A DNA stretch of 56,514 nt. Origin: Arthrobacter sp. UNC362MFTsu5.1 (GTDB lineage: Bacteria; Actinomycetota; Actinomycetes; Actinomycetales; Micrococcaceae). Positions 8,487 to 14,992 of the stretch are shown in pieces. Every line of letters begins with the position of its first letter. Position 1 is the stretch's first letter. The DNA lies in the NCBI RefSeq assembly GCF_000685965.1, contig NZ_JMLE01000031.1:1-56514 (forward strand), read 5' to 3'. Under the pieces are notes generated by a model, which saw only the letters and a list, made by a program, of their open reading frames with translations, made no database searches and was not told where the DNA came from. Both the position numbers and the translations under genes were made by a program.

Positions 8487-9893
8487 TTAGCCATACCGGC
8501 GGAAAGCCTCGCGAAGCCCCCGGGCTGCAATGGTTGCGAGGACGCCGGCCCTGCCTCCGGGGCCGTGGACGCCGGCCGGTTCCACGGAGGCGATCAGGGC
8601 CGCGGCATCGGCCAGCCCCATGGTGACCGGCACATCCAGCAGTGAACCCACTGTCAGGCGGGCCTGCCTGGTGTCGTCCCAGGCGTCCGGGCCGGGATCG
8701 TCGTGGAAAACCCGGGCAAGGGACAGGCGGTGCCAGGCGCCGCCCGCACGAACGGAAGCCCGGTAGATCACTGAGTCGCCGCGGACGTCCACCCGTCCGC
8801 CGGCGAGGAAGATCCGTGGACCGAACGGTGCGTAGTCGAGGAACCCTGTGAGCCGGGCCGCTGCGCCTGAACCGTCGAGCGGCAGCGCCACCGTGATCGT
8901 CAGGCGCACTTCCTCATCGGGTGGGCCGTCGCCGTCGCCTGCCCAACCGCCGTCCCCGCCGTCGCCGTCCCCGCCGTCCTGGCCGACAAACCGCTCGGTG
9001 AAGCGGATGCCTGCCGGAGGTTCCACCATCGCAGTGCAGGATGCATCCTTGGGCAGGCCCTCGGCAGTCATGTCCTTGAGGTAGCTGCGGGCATCCCGGT
9101 ACCCCATGCCGATCAAGGTGTCCGCGTCGATCCGGTTCAGGTAGAACTCCGGATCCAGCGGCAGGGGATTCTCTGGCCTGACAACGTGGAGGATGAAGTC
9201 CCTGCCGGCAGCCTTCGCGGCCTCGAAGTCGGCCAGGAGGGCGCCCATGGCGCTCATTTCGATCATGTGGACGTACTGTTCCAGCGGGCCGTCGCCCCAG
9301 TAGCCGGTGTTGCCGATGCACCAGACAAGCCACACCTCGTCCGCCCCGCGACGGAGGGCTTCGGCCACGTTGGCGTCGCGGACCCAGACCGCGTCAGTCC
9401 AGATCTTCCCGTCGCGTCGCAGCGGCGTGAGGAAAATGGGCAAGGACATTCCGGCTGCCATCAGTCCGGCATCGATGTCCCGCGCGTCGATGGCATGGCA
9501 GAGCTTTCCGGTAAATTCAACCACGTTGAAGGTGCCTTCGACGGCGCCCGGCAGGGCTGCCCGGCGCCGGATCTCGCCGTCGTCGATCCCGAGGGCCGGA
9601 AACACCTTGCCGAGCAGGCCGTCCGCGTCGCCGATGGCGGGCAGCGACCACGGCCCCTTCGCGTAGTCGCCGAGCGGAAGTGCCGAGCCGAAGTCCTTGA
9701 CGTTCACGCCGGACCAGTTCCGGCACATGTCCTCGGCAGGCACCCCGGACAGCAGCATGCCGGCTGTCAGGATGCCGCCGGACGTCCCGTCAATGTGGTC
9801 GAAGTGCAGGCCTTCTTCAGCGAGCGCGCGGACCACGCCGGCCTGCCAGGCCACCCGCATCCCGCCGCCGGCCAGTACCAGCGAGCGTTTCAC
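8487..9893 (-). CDS. Patatin-like phospholipase with an extra C-terminal domain
   Basis: 468 residues from GTG 9893. The N-terminal 290 residues are a patatin-type serine acyl hydrolase: oxyanion loop GGG at 9-11, nucleophile Ser38 in GTSGG, and a catalytic Asp in the TDAVWVRDAN segment. Such enzymes release fatty acids from lipids. After a Gly/Asp-rich linker, residues about 298-440 form a second domain beginning FTERF and ending in a D-x-W-D-D-T-x(3)-L-x-V pattern. It aligns colinearly with the C-terminal domain of the GMC oxidoreductase that heads this operon. No signal peptide or membrane segment is seen. The start codon overlaps the stop of the upstream gene (GTGA, 9890-9893). It is the last gene of the seven-gene operon. 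Confidence 0.88.
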   Translation of the reverse strand: MKRSLVLAGGGMRVAWQAGVVRALAEEGLHFDHIDGTSGGILTAGMLLSGVPAEDMCRNWSGVNVKDFGSALPLGDYAKGPWSLPAIGDADGLLGKVFPALGIDDGEIRRRAALPGAVEGTFNVVEFTGKLCHAIDARDIDAGLMAAGMSLPIFLTPLRRDGKIWTDAVWVRDANVAEALRRGADEVWLVWCIGNTGYWGDGPLEQYVHMIEMSAMGALLADFEAAKAAGRDFILHVVRPENPLPLDPEFYLNRIDADTLIGMGYRDARSYLKDMTAEGLPKDASCTAMVEPPAGIRFTERFVGQDGGDGDGGDGGWAGDGDGPPDEEVRLTITVALPLDGSGAAARLTGFLDYAPFGPRIFLAGGRVDVRGDSVIYRASVRAGGAWHRLSLARVFHDDPGPDAWDDTRQARLTVGSLLDVPVTMGLADAAALIASVEPAGVHGPGGRAGVLATIAARGLREAFRRYG

Positions 9894-10390
9894 GGTCGTG
9901 TCCCCGGTCCGGTTCCCAAGCCGCTTCCAGGGCCCGTTCCGGACACACGGGGACCGCTTTCCCAGTAAATCCGGCGAAGGTAGATCAGGCAGATCGCCGC
10001 CGTCGCAAGGTCGAAGACCGCCACCGCCAGCGCCACCGGCGCAAAAACACCGTTGATGACCCCGATCGCGACGGCGGCGCAGGCCCCCGCCTTCTGCACG
10101 CCGGACCACAGCAGCACCTCGGCCGCGGGCCGGGGGCGCAGCAGCGTGTGCAGCAGGAGTCCGCCCACCACCACCATGAACATGCCCACGGTGCCGAACA
10201 ACTGGCGCGCCGCCGTCGTCGGCTCCGCCCCCAGCAGCTCAAGGACGGCGCCGCCGAACGGTATCTGGACAGCACCGGAAAAGACGGTGACGACGGCGAT
10301 TGCTGCCAGGACGGCGCGCAGCGGATCCGCCGCGATCCAGGCGCCGACGCCGGGAACTGCCGCCCCGGACGGGCGGGCAATGCCGCTCAT
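9890..10390 (-). CDS. Four-helix membrane protein of the seven-gene operon
   Basis: 166 residues from ATG 10390 (MSGIARPSG). Four hydrophobic segments are seen at about 20-40, 57-77, 88-105 and 108-128, followed by a short basic loop (YLRRIYW) and a Gly/Pro/Thr-rich tail. I recognise no enzyme family. It overlaps its neighbours by 4 bases at both ends (ATGA 10387-10390 and GTGA 9890-9893), so it is translated in step with the DUF1772-like protein and the patatin. The two small membrane proteins may form one complex. Confidence 0.85.
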   Translation of the reverse strand: MSGIARPSGAAVPGVGAWIAADPLRAVLAAIAVVTVFSGAVQIPFGGAVLELLGAEPTTAARQLFGTVGMFMVVVGGLLLHTLLRPRPAAEVLLWSGVQKAGACAAVAIGVINGVFAPVALAVAVFDLATAAICLIYLRRIYWESGPRVSGTGPGSGLGTGPGTRP

Positions 10391-10869
10391 GCGAACGCCT
10401 CCCACAGCCGGCCCCGGTCCACCAGCAGCCAGACGATGGCCAGCCAGGTGAGTGTGGAGACGTAGAAGCGGATGTCGTTGAGCAGCATCCACCGGCGCAG
10501 CAGGGAACGGAGTTCGGCGTCGTCGGCGAAGTCCCCGCCCCGGATCCTGATGTTGACGGGAATGATCATGGCCTGGCCCACCACCGTGAGGACGATGATG
10601 CCCAGCAGGCAAAGGACCGCGGGGACAATCCGGACCGTGCCCCACCCCGTCCAGACCAGAATGATGCCGGCGATGAACATCGGCGGCACCACCACGGTGA
10701 AGAACTTGGTGGCCTGGCGGGTGGGGATGCCGAAGTGCATGTCCACGTTGCCGCGGTCCAGGGACTCCCACGTGGGGTAGAGGAAGAACTTCAGGACCCA
10801 CATGGTGCCCACGTACATGGTGGCGCCGAACAGGAAGTACAACGCGTTCAGCAGCAGCAGCCAGTTCAC
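10387..10869 (-). CDS. DUF1772/anthrone-oxygenase-like membrane protein
   Basis: 160 residues from GTG 10869, with four transmembrane segments. The arrangement of hydrophobic segments, the conserved-looking PxNxxIR loop (IPVNIRIRG) and the RRWMLLNDIRFYVS segment before the last helix resemble the DUF1772 family. That family includes small membrane proteins associated with anthrone oxygenation in polyketide pathways. The assignment is by pattern only. Both ends overlap neighbouring genes by 4 bases (GTGA 10866-10869, ATGA 10387-10390). The larger open frame up to 11046 reads through the upstream gene and is not used. Confidence 0.8.
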   Translation of the reverse strand: MNWLLLLNALYFLFGATMYVGTMWVLKFFLYPTWESLDRGNVDMHFGIPTRQATKFFTVVVPPMFIAGIILVWTGWGTVRIVPAVLCLLGIIVLTVVGQAMIIPVNIRIRGGDFADDAELRSLLRRWMLLNDIRFYVSTLTWLAIVWLLVDRGRLWEAFA

Positions 10870-11849
10870 GGCGCATCTCCGGTGCCGGAACCGGTGCCGG
10901 CACCGCCGGACGTGCCCTGGGACGTGCGTCCCCGGTCCGGCGCGGGCAGCCATTCCTGGCCCTGGCCCAGGCCGACGACGGACTCCAGCGGGTCGCCGCC
11001 GGGGATCCGGGCGGCCTCCTCCGCGGTTGGTGCGGTCAGGAACCACGCCTCGTAGTGGTCGTCCAGCACTCCGCGGGCTTCGGGAAGATAGGCGGTGAAC
11101 ACGGGTTTTTCCGCCGGCTGGAGGGTTTTGAGGACGGCAACGCCCGGCGCGTCACCCAGCACCAGCCGGGCCTTGGCATTGCCTCCCAGTGCGATGTCCC
11201 CGGTGGCTTCGAAGTAGATGTCGGACTTCATCAGCATTCCGCGGAAGGCGCAGTAGTTGGAGGCGGCCAGCTTCAGCGGGATGCCCATTGGCCCGGGGCG
11301 TTCAATTTCGACGAAGCACCCCAGCCTGCCGGCGTCGTCGTACTGCGCGGAAACGGTTGAATCGGTGACCACGAAGTCCAGGCTGGCCCGGTGCTTGGGC
11401 ATGCCCCAGATGCCTTTGCCGCCCTTGACCGAGATTTCGGTGCTGACAGGTAGGTCCACCACGTACTGGCCGAGCCCGAACGTCTTCTGGAATACCAGCG
11501 GCAGGAGCGGGGGCGCCGGCCGGGAACCGTGCGTGACGGCGATCGCCAAGGAGTATTCAATGTATTGGCCGATGTCCGTCGATTTGTAGTTCACCACGGT
11601 GACCACCAGCAGCCCCTTCCCGCTGAGGCTGAACGGCCGGAGCTCCGTGCCGGGCAGGACGGCCGCGGCGGCGCGCTTGTTGATGGGGAACGCCGCCATC
11701 AGCACCGGGGAATCGTCCGAATTGACGGGCATGGAGTATTTGATGCCGTCCACCGTGGCATGGTGTCCGCGCAGGCGCTCCTGGCGGTGCGGCACCGGGG
11801 AAGGCGCCAGCCGCAGCAGGGATGCAGCCAGTCCGATGAGTCTGTTCAT
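10866..11849 (-). CDS. Acetoacetate-decarboxylase-like protein
   Basis: 327 residues from ATG 11849. The central region matches the acetoacetate decarboxylase superfamily: GQYIEYSLAI near 94-103, and KGIWGMPKHRA near 145-155, where Lys152 lines up with the Schiff-base lysine of the clostridial enzyme. The neighbouring second lysine of that enzyme is His153 here, so acetoacetate decarboxylation need not be the reaction; members of this fold also catalyse aldol and dehydration chemistry. The last 35 residues are Gly/Thr/Ser-rich linker-like sequence. It is coupled by 4-base overlaps to the alpha/beta hydrolase before it and the DUF1772-like gene after it. Confidence 0.83.
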   Translation of the reverse strand: MNRLIGLAASLLRLAPSPVPHRQERLRGHHATVDGIKYSMPVNSDDSPVLMAAFPINKRAAAAVLPGTELRPFSLSGKGLLVVTVVNYKSTDIGQYIEYSLAIAVTHGSRPAPPLLPLVFQKTFGLGQYVVDLPVSTEISVKGGKGIWGMPKHRASLDFVVTDSTVSAQYDDAGRLGCFVEIERPGPMGIPLKLAASNYCAFRGMLMKSDIYFEATGDIALGGNAKARLVLGDAPGVAVLKTLQPAEKPVFTAYLPEARGVLDDHYEAWFLTAPTAEEAARIPGGDPLESVVGLGQGQEWLPAPDRGRTSQGTSGGAGTGSGTGDAP

Positions 11850-12910
11850 CTGTTCAGCTCCTTGAGGATGACGGGATAGGTGTCCGCCCAGGCGCGGACT
11901 CCAAAGAAGACGTCCAGGTGCCCGTAGCCGGACAGCAGGTGCAGTGAGTCCTTGCCGGGACGGTGGCCCTGAAAGAAGCTGAAAGTCCGCTCCTGGCTTT
12001 CGGGCAGGAAGCAGCGGTTGTTGCGCCCGGCCAGGAAGGAGAACCTGGCGTCCGTCTGCGGCGCGTCGGCCAGGAAATTCGCGGGCAGTTCCGGGTGGTT
12101 TCCGGCGGCCACCATGCGCCTGGCCAGTACGCTGCGGCCCATCTCGGACAGGAAGGTGAACGGCACTTCCGCGAACTCGCCGCTGATCCAGTTGTGGGTG
12201 GCCTCATCCAGGTTCTCGTGTGACCAGAGCGCTGGCCGGCCGCTGCCGTACGTGAAGCTGACCAGCCGGCACACCAGGTTGTTGCATTCATGGTGGGTGG
12301 CCTTGACCATGGACCGGAGGATCCGGGAGAGGTACCCGTTGGACTTGTAGCCCCATGCCGGCGACAAGTACGGAGTGAACGGTTTCAGCAGCTCGGCCAG
12401 GTACGTGATCTTGACGATCGACCACAGCGGGATCACCGGGTGCAGGGATACGGCGTTGGAGACCACCGTGTCCACCCGGGGGAGGAGCCCGGCCACGGCC
12501 GCCATGGTGAAGGACACCGAGCCCTGGCAGTGGATGACCGCCTTCAGCGTTTCGGCACCGGTCGCGCCCAGGACATAGTCGACGGCGGCAGGGTGGTCGT
12601 ACACCGCTGCGTCGCCCAGGGTCCACGAGAGGGGTTCAAAGTCGATCGAGGCCCGCCAGTTCAGCAGCCAGACGTCCCAGCCGTCTTCCAGCAGGGCATC
12701 CACCAGGGTACGCGGCAGCGGCGGCCGGAAGAGCTCGGCCCGGACTCCGGCCCCGTGGACCAGCAGCACCGGCCCCTTCTCGGGCGCTCCGGCGTCAGGA
12801 GGCACGGCGGAGGTGATGTGCACCAGGGTCAGCGGCGTTCCGTCGCCGGCCGGAAAGGGGATGACTTCCGTGACGTGGTCCGCCCGGGTGATGGTGCGCG
12901 GGTTGTTCAT
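11846..12910 (-). CDS. Alpha/beta hydrolase with a predicted cysteine nucleophile
   Basis: 354 residues from ATG 12910 (MNNPRTI). It shows an alpha/beta-hydrolase fold: oxyanion segment LLVHGAG near 50-55, WDVWLLNWR near 78-86, the nucleophile elbow VIHCQGS at 125-131, and a C-terminal GYGHLDVFFG with His331 as the likely catalytic base. The usual G-x-S-x-G elbow reads I-H-C-Q-G, so Cys128 (TGC at 12529-12527) takes the place of serine, as in dienelactone hydrolases. Related domains are, to my memory, sometimes fused to cholesterol-oxidase-type GMC enzymes, which fits the operon partner. Both ends have 4-base ATGA overlaps (12907-12910 and 11846-11849). Confidence 0.88.
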   Translation of the reverse strand: MNNPRTITRADHVTEVIPFPAGDGTPLTLVHITSAVPPDAGAPEKGPVLLVHGAGVRAELFRPPLPRTLVDALLEDGWDVWLLNWRASIDFEPLSWTLGDAAVYDHPAAVDYVLGATGAETLKAVIHCQGSVSFTMAAVAGLLPRVDTVVSNAVSLHPVIPLWSIVKITYLAELLKPFTPYLSPAWGYKSNGYLSRILRSMVKATHHECNNLVCRLVSFTYGSGRPALWSHENLDEATHNWISGEFAEVPFTFLSEMGRSVLARRMVAAGNHPELPANFLADAPQTDARFSFLAGRNNRCFLPESQERTFSFFQGHRPGKDSLHLLSGYGHLDVFFGVRAWADTYPVILKELNR

Positions 12911-14979
12911 GGCGGGAATCCCTCCCTGGCGATGGTGATCGGCGGTTCGAAAAGCCGCAGCGGCGGCAGCCCGCCGGCCGGGACCGGGCGGAGGCCGCCG
13001 TCGTCGTTCCTTTCCACATCCCAGTCCCGGCAGATCCGGTCCACTGCCACCGGATAGACCGTCAGGTTGCCGTCCGGGGCGATCCGGATCCGCAGGAAGC
13101 CCTTGTGGTCTTCGATGGCCTGCCCGGACATGGCCCACGAGGCCACTTCGCCGCTTCCCGTGCCCAGGATGAAGAAGGCGAACGCTTCGCTGCCGGCCGC
13201 GTAGCCGGTGGCAAACGTGAAAGTGAGCACCAGTCCAAGGGTCAGGAACGGCGGCAACCCGGCCGGCCAGGGAAGGAGGAGGACGACGGCGATCCCCGCC
13301 CCGAGCGCCGACAGTTGCCAGAGCGCGCCCCGGGCAACAGTGAACCCGGCGCCGTTTTCCCGCGGATCGCGGTTGAGTCCGAGCGCGGTGCCGAGGGTGG
13401 CCAGCAGCAGAAGCAACAGCAAAGGCACGCCGAGGAACGTCAGTGCCAGCAGCATGGTGTTGCCTGTTTTCAGGGTGGCGAGGCTGTCCGGGAAAGAGAG
13501 TCCGCGGAACGCGCTGAACACGGTCCAGAGGGTCAGTGCCGCCAGCATGTGGGCGACACCAAGCGCCGAGCCGAACCCCGGATTACGCACCGGAAGCCAG
13601 AACGGTGAGAGCGGATTGGCGAGGCGTCCGCGGAACTGACGGGACTCCGCCCGTCCCGGGAATGTCCCCGGAGCCAGGACGAAACGGCGGCCCCGGGCAG
13701 GCTGGTGGTCCGCCGGCATGTGGTCCGCCGGTGTGTGGTCCGCCGGCATGTGGTCCGCCGGTGTGTGGTCCGCCGGTGCGGGTGCCGGCCGGTGTCCGGG
13801 AAGCGTGAGCTCCGGGGGCAGCCACCCGGCGTCCGCCAGGAAGGCGCCGCCCAGGCCGCAGGTGATGAGCTGGGTCCGGCACGGGTCGGCCCCGGTCCGG
13901 TTGTCGGCGGTTGAGTCAGCGTCCCCCGGCAGTTCCCCTGGCAGTTCCTCGTAGCGCGAATAGTGGTGCAGGTCCCCGGTGAGCCACAGCCGGACGGAGG
14001 CGCCGGTTTCCTCGAAGATCCCGGCGCGGCGGTTGAATCGCCGCCGAAGGTAGTCCTGCTCGAAGAAATGCACCTGCCGGAAGGCGTTGGCGTTTTCCGT
14101 TTCCCGCACCCAGTAGGGGGCCGCAACGCAGAGGATGACGGCGTCGCCCGGCAGAAGCCTGGTGGTCACCGTGTTGTAGAAGTAGTCGAGCTGCGGTTCG
14201 TCGATGTATTGGCCCAGCTGGCTGTCCAGCCCCACGAGCCACCAGCCGGGAGCGTCGTCCCCGCCGGTGAGGCGGAGGGCAAAGTAGCTTCGCGTCTGGA
14301 TGGTCCGCCAGCCGCCGATGTTCCGTTGCCGGGTGAACAGCCGGATGAAGGAGGTCAGGCCGTCGTACCAGTCGTGGTTGCCGGGGAGGGCCAGCAGCAC
14401 GCCGGCGCGGCCGGGGGAGCGGCCGCCGGGAAGCGCCGTCCGGTAGGGACCCACCATGCGGTCCTCGTACGCGGCGGGTGATGCCACCGGATACACCTCG
14501 TCGCCGCCCAGCACCAGCACCTTCCCGCGGCGAAGCTCCTGGCCGTCCACCTGCAGCGACGCTTCCGCCAGCAGCGACGCCACCGTGTAGGTGGGGTCGA
14601 AGCCGTCGCCCAGGTCAGCCGTGAAATCCAGCCACAGGTCTTCGGCCCCGGAAGACCGTTCCGGCCCAGCGGTGCCAGCCTCCGCCGGGCTAGCCGCCGC
14701 ACGGGCATTACCAGCACGGGCATTACCAGGACCGGGCAGGCCAAGGCCGCGGACCACCGGCTGCGCGGGCTGGCCCGCGACAGGCAGGCGTTCCAGGTCC
14801 AGCTCGTAACGGGGAAAGCCGCCCTCCAGTTCGCGTTTGTCACCGAAATCGGCGAAGACGGACGCGAGGACAACCCGCACGGCGGTCCTGCCCAGCTGGG
14901 CCGGTGCCAGCCAGCGCACAGCGTCCCGCGGAGTGAAGCCAAGTCCGTTGCTGTGCTGCGCCAGCTCAGCCCGCTTCAT
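12907..14979 (-). CDS. Membrane-anchored metallophosphoesterase
   Basis: 690 residues from ATG 14979 (MKRAELAQ), with an AAGGG ribosome site; the frame upstream of it is noise. The calcineurin-like metal motifs are at 121-126 (ADLGDG), 158-160 (GGD), 200-203 (GNHD) and 335-339 (GDLHH). The first motif has Gly where classical enzymes have the His of D-x-H. After residue 470 come about four hydrophobic helices (475-492, 507-532, 552-572, 576-600), then a soluble tail. A five-copy ADH(T/M/Q)P repeat at 402-426 links catalytic and membrane parts, and a short NARAG repeat lies at 86-95 (encoded at 14701-14730). It follows the GMC gene by 13 bases and overlaps the hydrolase start by 4. The substrate is unknown. 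Confidence 0.88.
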   Translation of the reverse strand: MKRAELAQHSNGLGFTPRDAVRWLAPAQLGRTAVRVVLASVFADFGDKRELEGGFPRYELDLERLPVAGQPAQPVVRGLGLPGPGNARAGNARAAASPAEAGTAGPERSSGAEDLWLDFTADLGDGFDPTYTVASLLAEASLQVDGQELRRGKVLVLGGDEVYPVASPAAYEDRMVGPYRTALPGGRSPGRAGVLLALPGNHDWYDGLTSFIRLFTRQRNIGGWRTIQTRSYFALRLTGGDDAPGWWLVGLDSQLGQYIDEPQLDYFYNTVTTRLLPGDAVILCVAAPYWVRETENANAFRQVHFFEQDYLRRRFNRRAGIFEETGASVRLWLTGDLHHYSRYEELPGELPGDADSTADNRTGADPCRTQLITCGLGGAFLADAGWLPPELTLPGHRPAPAPADHTPADHMPADHTPADHMPADHQPARGRRFVLAPGTFPGRAESRQFRGRLANPLSPFWLPVRNPGFGSALGVAHMLAALTLWTVFSAFRGLSFPDSLATLKTGNTMLLALTFLGVPLLLLLLLATLGTALGLNRDPRENGAGFTVARGALWQLSALGAGIAVVLLLPWPAGLPPFLTLGLVLTFTFATGYAAGSEAFAFFILGTGSGEVASWAMSGQAIEDHKGFLRIRIAPDGNLTVYPVAVDRICRDWDVERNDDGGLRPVPAGGLPPLRLFEPPITIAREGFPP
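13706..13780. repeat. Five tandem 15-bp repeats inside the metallophosphoesterase gene
   Basis: Five consecutive 15-bp copies at 13706, 13721, 13736, 13751 and 13766. Copies alternate between ...GGCATG and ...GGTGTG endings, so the higher-order period is 30 bp. They encode ADH-x-P repeats and keep the frame, so copy number can change without truncating the protein. Confidence 0.95.
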
Positions 14980-14992
14980 GCCCCGCCGCCCT

